From positions 1 to 14,502 of the forward strand of contig NZ_CALTUX010000041.1 in assembly GCF_943912825.1 (NCBI RefSeq): 14,502 bases of DNA, in the 5' to 3' direction. The position numbers were made by a program, and so were the translations under genes. Below, in pieces: positions 1 to 5,536 of this stretch. Under the pieces are notes generated by a model. The model worked only from the letters and a program-made list of their open reading frames with translations. It was not told where the DNA came from and did no database searches. The first letter of the stretch is position 1, and the number at the start of each line of letters is the position of its first letter. Origin of the DNA: an uncultured Anaerococcus sp. Lineage in GTDB: Bacteria > Bacillota > Clostridia > Tissierellales > Peptoniphilaceae.

Positions 1-592
1 CCCCAGGCGGCCCCTAAAGCGGGGAGCATGAACAGAAGCTTGCCTTCGGCAAGCCACTCTTGGTAGACAGAACCCCTTGTTTTAGTTATCCTTACTCTTA
101 CTGATTTTGACATTCCTATGCCTAAAAATCTCAATCTAGCCCAAATTTTTGTTTTGTATATACTCTACATCTCAGTAGTTACAGAAATTTAATTTTTACT
201 CGTGCTTCAGGAGATTTTCTTAACGGCATCTCCATTTACAAAATCTCCTGACCATGGGGAATTATTCTGTATTCTGAGAGAATATTAACGTCTAATTAGT
301 TCTAAGGCTTGTTTGCTCTCGCAAACATTGCAATAAGAGGAACTAGGAAAAAAAGCACTAAGACTTACATAAATAAAATCGTAAGTTATTTTAAATCAAG
401 GAAGCGTTAAGAAAATTTTGTTGAACGAAACGAAGTGAAGTGAATCTAAATTTTTAGCTGACGAGATTTGAAATAATAGATTTTGTACCAGGATGAATAG
501 CAGTCATGTCTAACATAGAAGATTGCCAGAGGCAATCTTCAATTTGCCCTCTGCAAGAGTCGCTTGCGGGGGGTAACGGAGTGGGGGTGTAA
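1..592. other. Gene-free intergenic region rich in hairpins
   Basis: I see no supportable gene in this stretch. It holds many short perfect inverted repeats: CCCC/GGGG at 11-24; GCTTGCC/GGCAAGC at 38-54 with a TTC loop; CAGGAGATTTT/AAAATCTCCTG at 208-250 with a 21-nt loop; TATTCT/AGAATA at 270-284; TGTTTGC/GCAAACA at 310-327, nested inside TAGTTC/GAACTA at 297-345; ACTTAC/GTAAGT at 363-386; GAAGATTGCC/GGCAATCTTC at 518-540 with an AGA loop; and CCCTCTGCAAG/CTTGCGGGGGG at 547-573 with two G-T pairs. None has a proper U-tract or matches an RNA family I recognise; I looked for T-box, tRNA and SRP signatures and found none. It may be the decayed end of a neighbouring locus, a string of intergenic repeats, or an unrecognised structured RNA. 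Confidence 0.6.
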
Positions 593-733
593 GGGGGAGG
601 CCGATGGGGACCCATGCGAAAGGGTCCCTGGGCCTCCCCCCTTTGTACGAAGAGATATGTTTATAATTATTATTTATTATGAGATAAAAGTACGAAGAAT
701 TAAAGTAAGTAATAATATTATCTTGAATAATAA
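593..733 (+). repeat. Composite hairpin/TACGAAGA repeat, left copy
   Basis: This unit has three parts in order. First is a two-storey GC-rich hairpin at 593-640: outer stem GGGGGAGGCC/GGCCTCCCCC, inner stem GGGACCC/GGGTCCC, 8-nt loop. Next is TACGAAGA at 646-653, four bases after the C-tract, with a second TACGAAGA at 691-698 after a 37-nt AT-rich spacer. Last, after exactly 12 more bases, is an AT-rich block at 711-733 that contains ATTATCTTGAATAATAA. A copy with the same order and almost the same spacing lies in reverse orientation at 14363-14502. The repeat relationship is seen directly. Its function (transcript boundary, chromosomal repeat, mobile element end) is unknown. An open frame over 564-788 crosses the hairpin and is not a believable gene. 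Confidence 0.75.
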
Positions 734-752
734 ATCAACTATCTTGGATAAT
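723..752 (+). promoter_or_regulatory. Possible promoter of the glycosyltransferase operon
   Basis: TTGAAT (723-728) and GATAAT (747-752) are separated by 18 bp and resemble a sigma-A -35/-10 pair. Transcription would then begin near 759, just before the hairpin at 763-785 and about 85 nt ahead of the first gene. Both elements lie inside the TATCTTGGATA-type dyads, so the match could be incidental to that repeat. Confidence 0.35.
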
Positions 753-762
753 AAAGTAGGGG

Positions 763-785
763 TTTTAGGGGAAAGCCCCCTAAAA
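763..785 (+). other. Leader hairpin ahead of the glycosyltransferase operon
   Basis: TTTTAGGGG (763-771) and CCCCTAAAA (777-785) form a perfect 9-bp stem with a 5-nt loop. There is no U-tract after it, so it is not a normal terminator. It may be a transcript-stabilising or regulatory leader structure, or part of the adjacent repeat cluster. Confidence 0.4.
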
Positions 786-843
786 TAATCTTATCTTGGA
801 TAAGCCCCCCAAATAATGGTATTGTTATACTAGTGAGGTTTTT

Positions 844-2007
844 ATGAAAATTTTAATTACCAGTGATTGGTACTGGCCTGTTGTTAACGGGGTGGTACGT
901 TCTGTTTTGAATTTAAAAAAATATTTAGAGGATAAGGGTCATGATGTGAGAGTTCTTACCTTATCTAATACTACAAAATCTTATAAGGATGGCAATGTTT
1001 ATTATGTAGGAAGTCTTTCTGCCAAGAAGATTTATCCCCAGGCTAGAGTTTCTAATCTTTTGGCTTCTTCCCATCTTAAGGAGATTAAGGAGTGGCAACC
1101 TGATATTATCCATTCCCAGTGCGAGTTTTCTACCTTTTTGATGGCTAAGAGCATCCAGCGAGATTTAGAGATTCCCCTTGTCCACACCTACCATACGGTT
1201 TATGAGGACTACACCCATTATTTTTCCCCATCTGAAAGGGCGGGTAAAAAGATGGTGGCAATTGCTTCTAAGACTTTTTCTAAGCTCTGCACTAGGATTA
1301 TTACTCCTACTGCCAAGACTGAAGAGCTGCTTCTTAAGTATGGGATTGAGAAAAATAAGCTCGATGTAATCCCTACGGGTATTGTTATGCCTGAGTTTTA
1401 TGATAAAAAAATCCTGAGAAAATCTCTTGGTATGGCTGATGATGAGAAAATTATTATCTATTTGGGTAGGCTTGGTGAGGAGAAAAATATAGAAGAGGTT
1501 ATGGCTTATTTTGATAGGCTAAAAGATCCTACTATAAATCTCTACATAGTCGGGGGAGGACCATACCTTGATAAGCTTAAAAAATACGCAGCTAGTTTAT
1601 CTAAGAAGGTGATTTTCACCGGTATGGTTGATTCAAATTCTGTAAACCGCTATTATCAAGCGGCTGATATCTTCTCATCAGGATCAGTTTCAGAAACCCA
1701 AGGCCTAACCTATTACGAAGCCCTTTCCAATGGGACTATCGCCCTTTGCAGGAATGATTCAGTACTTGATGGGGTTATTGTGAATGGTTTTAATGGCTTT
1801 AAATACAATAATTTTGAAGAATACGAAAAATTTGTAAATAGGGTATTTTCAGACTCTGAATATAAGGAACTCCTTGAGATAAACGCCAAGGAATATGCCA
1901 AGGAGAATTTTTCGGTTGAAAGTTTCGGCAAGAAATGCGAAGATGTTTACCAAAAAGCAATAAAGGAATACGTCCATGAAGGTATTAATATATTCAAAAG
2001 ATTATGA
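844..2007 (+). CDS. GT4 glycosyltransferase, probable diacylglycerol glucosyltransferase (first sugar)
   Basis: This is a 387-residue retaining GT-B glycosyltransferase of family 4. The N-terminal Rossmann start (MKILITSDWYWPVVNG) contains the acceptor-side glycine loop. HTYHTVYEDYTHYF at 114-127 is the kind of motif seen in enzymes that add the first glucose to diacylglycerol. The nucleotide-sugar half has GRLGEEKN at 208-215, GGGP at 237-240 and the E-x7-E signature at E284/E292. It has no transmembrane segment and would act at the inner face of the membrane. GAGG at 835-838 is a suitable ribosome site five bases before the ATG. The 3' end overlaps the next GT4 gene by 32 bp. Pairing and relative sizes resemble Streptococcus spr0982/cpoA, Enterococcus bgsB/bgsA and Listeria lafA/lafB, which build the glycolipid anchor of lipoteichoic acid. 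Family is certain; the exact sugar and acceptor are inferred. Confidence 0.85.
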   Translation: MKILITSDWYWPVVNGVVRSVLNLKKYLEDKGHDVRVLTLSNTTKSYKDGNVYYVGSLSAKKIYPQARVSNLLASSHLKEIKEWQPDIIHSQCEFSTFLMAKSIQRDLEIPLVHTYHTVYEDYTHYFSPSERAGKKMVAIASKTFSKLCTRIITPTAKTEELLLKYGIEKNKLDVIPTGIVMPEFYDKKILRKSLGMADDEKIIIYLGRLGEEKNIEEVMAYFDRLKDPTINLYIVGGGPYLDKLKKYAASLSKKVIFTGMVDSNSVNRYYQAADIFSSGSVSETQGLTYYEALSNGTIALCRNDSVLDGVIVNGFNGFKYNNFEEYEKFVNRVFSDSEYKELLEINAKEYAKENFSVESFGKKCEDVYQKAIKEYVHEGINIFKRL

Positions 2008-2977
2008 AACAGTCAAAGAATCTGGCGTGGGCAAGGCTATTGACCACCAAAAAAAGGCCCTAGACCTGGTTGGCTTTCCCTATAGTCTGGATGAAAAAGA
2101 AGACTTTGACCTGGTCCACATAAATACCAGCTTGCCAGGAGCAGTTTCTTTTGCCAAGAAGGCAAGAAAGGCTGGTAAGAAGGTAGTCTATCACGGCCAT
2201 TCAACCATGGAAGATTTTAAAAATTCTTTTATCTTTTCAAATGAACTTGCTCCACTTTTTAAAAAATGGCTAGTTCATGCCTATAGGCAGGGCCACATAG
2301 TCCTAACCCCAACCCAGTATTCTAAAAATATTCTAGAAACTTATGACCTTGATAGGCCAATTGAAGTTGTGTCAAATGGTATAGACCTAGATTTTTGGAT
2401 AGAAAAAAGTGATGACAGGGCGAATTTTTATAAAAAATATGGCCTAGACCCAAATAAAAAATCGATAATATCTGTGGGCCTTCCCATAAAAAGAAAGGGC
2501 ATAGATGATTTTATAGGGCTTGCAAAAAGGATGGGTGAATACGAATTTGTCTGGTTTGGCAAGCTTGATAAGAGTCTAATGAGCCCGGAAATAAAAAAAG
2601 ACATTGACCAAGCACCTAATAATTTCCACATGCCAGGCTATGTGACAAGCGATGAATTGAGGATGGCTTATTCAGGTTCAGACCTCTACGCTTTTTTAAC
2701 CCACGAGGAAACCGAGGGCATAGTTCTTCTAGAAGCCCTAGCCACAAAAGCCCAAATCCTAATAAGGGATATAGAAATATTTAAGGATGGTTTTGTAGAC
2801 GGGGAAAACATCTATAAAGGAAAGAGCCTAGATGACTTTGAAAGTAAAATCAGGGGCATCCTTGAAGGAGACCTTCCAGATTTAAGTGAGAAAGCCTACA
2901 AAATCGCCCAGGGAAAGTCGATCGCAAATACCGGTAAGAGGTTAGTAGAAATCTATAGAAAGGCAATGAGTCTATGA
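1976..2977 (+). CDS. GT4 glycosyltransferase, probable second step of glycolipid synthesis
   Basis: This 333-residue GT4 enzyme resembles those that add the second hexose to monoglucosyl-diacylglycerol (LafB/CpoA/BgsA-like). Visible landmarks are SGVGKAIDHQ at 16-25, HGHSTMEDF at 73-81 in the acceptor domain, SVGLPIKRKGIDDF at 166-179 at the start of the donor domain, and E-x7-E at E245/E253 within HEETEGIVLLEAL. The ATG at 1976 has AAAGGA at 1962-1967, eight bases upstream, and lies inside the end of the preceding gene, so the two are translationally coupled. It ends in an ATGA overlap with the next gene. The paired arrangement is the main reason for proposing consecutive steps of one glycolipid. 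Donor and linkage cannot be read from sequence. Confidence 0.82.
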   Translation: MKVLIYSKDYETVKESGVGKAIDHQKKALDLVGFPYSLDEKEDFDLVHINTSLPGAVSFAKKARKAGKKVVYHGHSTMEDFKNSFIFSNELAPLFKKWLVHAYRQGHIVLTPTQYSKNILETYDLDRPIEVVSNGIDLDFWIEKSDDRANFYKKYGLDPNKKSIISVGLPIKRKGIDDFIGLAKRMGEYEFVWFGKLDKSLMSPEIKKDIDQAPNNFHMPGYVTSDELRMAYSGSDLYAFLTHEETEGIVLLEALATKAQILIRDIEIFKDGFVDGENIYKGKSLDDFESKIRGILEGDLPDLSEKAYKIAQGKSIANTGKRLVEIYRKAMSL

Positions 2978-3666
2978 GATCTATAATAAAATTAACAGGA
3001 GCCTTGGCAATTTTTATATTAATTCCAAGTTTAATAAGCACAATGTTTTTAGACCTAAACAAGACCGATGATATAGGGATGATAATGGCTCAAATGTGTA
3101 TAATAGCTATGGTTGTCATAAGTTTTTACCTGGCAAGCAAAACTATTAGAAAATATGAAGAAAAGACCCTGGAATTGATAGATAGGCAAAAAGATATAGA
3201 AGGTTTAAGAGATTTAAGAGAAAAAAGGATATCTTACAAGTCAAAGGCAGCCATCACAAAGGAAATCTTAATTAGAAAGCCAAGCCTATCTGAGGCGGCG
3301 AAACTTAGAAAATACACGAATAAGACAGAAGATATGGCTCATTACTATGCGGCTCTTCTGGCAGAGGCAAGTCCTGAAAAAAGAGAAGAAATCAAAATTC
3401 GTAGGGATAATTTTAAGAAAAAATACGGCCACAAGGCCCTAGCCTACACAGATTTTAAGGGCAATCTTACCACATCCATCAAATGGTTGGCGGCCTTTTT
3501 CATAGCCTTTGCTCTTGCAGAGCTTTTGAAGGCAGTAGGACAAAATCTAGGTTTTTACCTAGCCATAAGCTTCATCCAAGCAGGAATCCTTGGAGCTTAC
3601 ATGATAAATACCATAATCTGGCTATCAAGAACTACCAAATCCTATTGGGATAAGGAATATATTTAA
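2974..3666 (+). CDS. Unrecognised four-helix membrane protein of the glycolipid operon
   Basis: I do not recognise this 230-residue family. Hydrophobic segments lie near 6-26, 34-55, 168-187 and 191-216. Between the second and third is a charged stretch of about 110 residues (57-166), rich in Lys, Arg and Glu, that is probably helical or coiled-coil and cytoplasmic because of its positive charge. The start codon overlaps the preceding stop (ATGA, 2974-2977) and a terminator follows immediately, so this is the last gene of a three-gene operon. A membrane protein beside a LafA/LafB-like pair is reminiscent of Listeria lafC in position only; I see no sequence similarity to claim. A role as a membrane partner of the two glycosyltransferases, or in exporting or handling the glycolipid, is an inference from context. 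Confidence 0.8.
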   Translation: MRSIIKLTGALAIFILIPSLISTMFLDLNKTDDIGMIMAQMCIIAMVVISFYLASKTIRKYEEKTLELIDRQKDIEGLRDLREKRISYKSKAAITKEILIRKPSLSEAAKLRKYTNKTEDMAHYYAALLAEASPEKREEIKIRRDNFKKKYGHKALAYTDFKGNLTTSIKWLAAFFIAFALAELLKAVGQNLGFYLAISFIQAGILGAYMINTIIWLSRTTKSYWDKEYI

Positions 3667-3692
3667 AGATCTGACTTAAGTCGGGTCTTTTT
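3665..3692 (+). terminator. Intrinsic terminator of the glycosyltransferase operon
   Basis: AAAGATCTGAC (3665-3675) pairs with GTCGGGTCTTT (3680-3690) around a TTAA loop, with two G-U pairs, and runs straight into five T. It begins within the stop codon of the membrane-protein gene. Confidence 0.85.
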
Positions 3693-3776
3693 ATGTTGGA
3701 TAATTTAAATATTACAAGATATGTAATCAAGATATCGAATATTTTAAAATAAAAACTTAAAATAATTAACTTTTAC

Positions 3777-3805
3777 TTTACAAATCTTAAAAGGCCTAGT
3801 ATAAT
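3777..3805 (+). promoter_or_regulatory. Sigma-A promoter of the DUF2089-DUF4097 pair
   Basis: TTTACA (3777-3782) and a perfect TATAAT (3800-3805) are 17 bp apart. Transcription should start near 3812, giving a very short leader with AGGAGG at 3815-3820 right in front of the ATG at 3825. This is the clearest promoter in the window. Confidence 0.85.
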
Positions 3806-3824
3806 TTAGACAAAAGGAGGGGCT

Positions 3825-4181
3825 ATGATTAATAAATGTCCAAATTGTGGTGATCAAATGGTGATCACTTCCTACAGATGCAATTCATGTTATACAGAAG
3901 TAAGTGGTGAGTTTGAGATAGATAATTTCTCAAAACTAGACAAAGAAGATAAAGAATTTATAGAATTATTTTTACAAAAAAGAGGTTCAATCAAGGATGT
4001 AGGAGAAGAAATAGGAATTTCTTATCCTACAGTTAGAAATAGGATTGATAAGATAGTAGCAAAACTTGGTGGAAAAATAGATAAGAAGAGCCACAGGCTA
4101 GATATCCTAAATATGCTAGATAATGGCGAGATTAGTCCAGAAAAAGCCAAGGAACTTTTAGAGGAGATTAATAATGACTGA
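3825..4181 (+). CDS. DUF2089 family zinc-ribbon/helix-turn-helix protein
   Basis: This is a 118-residue DUF2089-type protein. A zinc ribbon is formed by C5-x2-C8 and C19-x2-C22. It is followed by a helix-turn-helix-like core at about 40-90, with GSIKDVGEEIGISYPTVRNR (54-73) looking like a sigma-region-4 type recognition unit. The C-terminus (94-115) is a two-helix SHOCT-like motif, ILNMLDNGEISPEKAKELL, that recurs at the N-terminus of the next protein. It is probably cytoplasmic and DNA-binding. AGGAGG at 3815-3820 fixes the start. The gene overlaps the DUF4097 gene by 8 bp. In Bacillota this family often accompanies YvlB/LiaX-like proteins. A regulatory role, possibly over its own operon, is inferred. 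Confidence 0.85.
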   Translation: MINKCPNCGDQMVITSYRCNSCYTEVSGEFEIDNFSKLDKEDKEFIELFLQKRGSIKDVGEEIGISYPTVRNRIDKIVAKLGGKIDKKSHRLDILNMLDNGEISPEKAKELLEEINND

Positions 4182-5226
4182 AGAAAAACAAATGATTTTA
4201 AATATGCTCAAGGATGGCAAAATCACAGTCGAAGAAGCCAGTGACCTCCTTGCAGCCATAGGCGATAAGAAAAAATCTGACAAGGACTTGGGTGGAAAAA
4301 TCGCATCAGCAGTTGACAATGTAATTAAAAAAGCAGCAGATGCCTTAGCAAATATCGACCTTGATAATATGATAGATTTAAATAATTTCAATATCAAGGG
4401 AGAGTTTAACACCCACAAGGATATCAGGATTGATGATGAAATAGACAATATCGATATTGACCTAGTAAATGGTGATATTATAATAGAAAAGGCAGAAGAA
4501 CCAGGAATAATCTTAAGTTCTGATATCTATTCAAAAAAGTCCAACCTCGATGACTACCTAAATGTAGAAATAAAAGATGGCAAGCTTTCAATAAGCCAAA
4601 ATGAAGCTTACAAAAATGTCCAAGCATCAGTTACCTTAAAGCTAGCCCTAGGTAAGGCTCTTTATGATAATCTTGACATAAATTCTGTAAATGGAAGGGT
4701 AGAAGTTGCAGATGTTGACTTTGATAACTTAAATATCGATACAGTTAATGCAAGGATTAACCTCATAAATATCAAGGGTGCAATATACATAGATAATGTA
4801 AATGGCAAGCTTGATATAAAAAATACCCTGGGTAAACTTTCTATAGATAATGTAAATGGTGCCATTTATTTGGCAAACCTTAGGGGAGAATTGGCTGAGG
4901 TTGATACTGTAAATGGCAATGTTAGGGTAGATGGGCTTGAAAGCGATAAATTTAGCGCAGACTCAAACCAAGGCTCAATTAGAGTTTATAATATTAAAAA
5001 TACTAAAGAAATTGATCTAGACACAAGAAATGGCGCTGTAGTAGTTGATACAACAGATTACCCTGGTCAAATCAGGGCCTTTGTAGAAAGTCCAGCTACA
5101 AATGTGACAGAAAAATTTGAAAACAAAATTAAAACAAGCACAGGCTACGAAATATCAACAACAAATGATGAAGCAGACCTAGAAATCAAGGCCACCACAG
5201 GTTTTGGCAGGGTATCAATTAGATAA
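4174..5226 (+). CDS. DUF4097 beta-solenoid protein, YvlB/LiaX-like
   Basis: This is a 350-residue protein. Residues 8-29 form a two-helix SHOCT-like motif (ILNMLKDGKITVEEASDLL). A low-complexity linker with an amphipathic helix follows (about 40-65), and then a DUF4097 right-handed beta-solenoid from about 80 to the end. Rungs carry repeated VNG-type turns at 98-100, 172-174, 191-193 (VNA), 209-211, 227-229 and 246-248. Two rungs also repeat at DNA level (ATAGATAATGTAAATGG at 4789-4805 and again at 4843-4859, 54 bp or 18 codons apart). There is no signal peptide or transmembrane helix. YvlB (Bacillus) and LiaX (Enterococcus) have this domain order, and LiaX modulates the LiaFSR envelope-stress response. 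GAGGAG at 4161-4166 supports the ATG. Family is confident; a stress-sensing role is inferred. Confidence 0.85.
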   Translation: MTEEKQMILNMLKDGKITVEEASDLLAAIGDKKKSDKDLGGKIASAVDNVIKKAADALANIDLDNMIDLNNFNIKGEFNTHKDIRIDDEIDNIDIDLVNGDIIIEKAEEPGIILSSDIYSKKSNLDDYLNVEIKDGKLSISQNEAYKNVQASVTLKLALGKALYDNLDINSVNGRVEVADVDFDNLNIDTVNARINLINIKGAIYIDNVNGKLDIKNTLGKLSIDNVNGAIYLANLRGELAEVDTVNGNVRVDGLESDKFSADSNQGSIRVYNIKNTKEIDLDTRNGAVVVDTTDYPGQIRAFVESPATNVTEKFENKIKTSTGYEISTTNDEADLEIKATTGFGRVSIR

Positions 5227-5232
5227 ATTTTT

Positions 5233-5263
5233 AAAGGCGGGTTATTTAAGACCTGTCTTTTTT
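5233..5263 (+). terminator. Intrinsic terminator after the DUF4097 gene
   Basis: AAAGGCGGGT (5233-5242) pairs with ACCTGTCTTT (5251-5260), including two G-U pairs, over an 8-nt loop. Six T end at 5263. It lies seven bases after the stop codon. Confidence 0.85.
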
Positions 5264-5271
5264 ATGCAAAC

Positions 5272-5306
5272 AAAAAATCCACCGACCTGGTGGACTTTTG
5301 CTTTTT
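5272..5306 (+). terminator. Second, back-up terminator-like hairpin
   Basis: TCCACC (5278-5283) pairs with GGTGGA (5289-5294) over GACCT. Flanking AAAA/TTTT extend the stem across an A-C mismatch, and the T-rich tail TTTTGCTTTTT follows. A-tract plus T-tract symmetry means it could work on both strands. It probably reinforces insulation between the DUF4097 gene and the polymerase operon. Confidence 0.6.
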
Positions 5307-5330
5307 GAGTCAATCAAAAATGTTAGCCTG

Positions 5331-5355
5331 ACAAAAACTGAGGGTAAGTTTTTGT
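5331..5355. other. Perfect 9-bp hairpin in the DUF4097-epsG spacer
   Basis: ACAAAAACT (5331-5339) and AGTTTTTGT (5347-5355) are a perfect inverted repeat with a 7-nt spacer. It is followed by TTTTAG but has only two G-C pairs, so termination would be weak. A longer-range repeat, GAAAACAG (5360-5367) with CTGTTTTC (5400-5407), follows it. The function of both is unknown. Confidence 0.4.
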
Positions 5356-5438
5356 TTTAGAAAACAGTTTATATTAAGGAAGAGTTAGTCAATTGTTATC
5401 TGTTTTCCATCTTTATAATACATAAGTATTGTTTGTTT

Positions 5439-5471
5439 CATAAAAAGTTTATGTAAAATCTATGTAAAATT
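5439..5471 (+). promoter_or_regulatory. Tandem 11-bp direct repeats, likely response-regulator site
   Basis: TATGTAAAATC (5450-5460) is followed directly by TATGTAAAATT (5461-5471). A weaker copy, CATAAAAAGTT (5439-5449, 6 of 11 identical), precedes them. An 11-bp direct-repeat period is typical of sites for OmpR/PhoB-family response regulators, which bind as head-to-tail dimers. The array ends 14 bp upstream of the proposed -35, a position suited to activation of the polymerase operon. The regulator is not in this window. Confidence 0.45.
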
Positions 5472-5485
5472 TTAGGCTGACTCCT

Positions 5486-5515
5486 TTTAAATTATTCCGA
5501 CCAATGGGGTATAAT
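5486..5515 (+). promoter_or_regulatory. Promoter of the EpsG-Wzz operon
   Basis: A perfect TATAAT at 5510-5515 is preceded at 18 bp by a weak TTTAAA (5486-5491). Transcription would start near 5522, just before GAGAGG (5525-5530) and the TTG start at 5537. The poor -35 fits a promoter that needs an activator, consistent with the tandem repeats just upstream. Confidence 0.6.
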
Positions 5516-5536
5516 GAGACCTAAGAGAGGATTATT

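Larger units (their letters stand above)
716..804 (+). repeat. Three TATCTTGGATA-type dyads upstream of the glycosyltransferase operon
   Basis: Three short dyads with a TTG centre sit in front of the first gene: TTATC-TTG-AATAA at 718-730, CTATC-TTG-GATAA near 739-752, and CTTATC-TTG-GATAAG at 790-804. A perfect fourth copy is in the right-hand repeat (14365-14379, reverse strand, ATTATC-TTG-GATAAT). The third copy changes both arms together (CTTATC with GATAAG), which favours selection for a dyad. The first two centres are 21 bp apart and the third is about 52 bp further on, roughly whole helical turns. They could be protein-binding sites or parts of a degenerate repeat. A looser copy, TTATGTTGGATAA, follows the terminator near 3691-3703. 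Confidence 0.55.

Noticed and set aside
564..788. 74-residue open frame in the left intergenic region
   Set aside because: It runs through the GC-rich hairpin and the repeat boxes, has no ribosome site, and gives a low-complexity product.
716..804. CRISPR array
   Set aside because: The repeats are too short, imperfect and irregularly spaced, and there are no cas genes.
826..831. TATACT as the -10 of the first operon
   Set aside because: Transcription would start at about 838, leaving the ribosome site at 835-838 largely outside the message; the pair at 723-752 fits better.
4158..4448. Antisense open frame opposite the DUF4097 gene
   Set aside because: It is a mirror of a clearly conserved coding region, with no ribosome site or family match; other antisense frames in the window were dismissed for the same reason.
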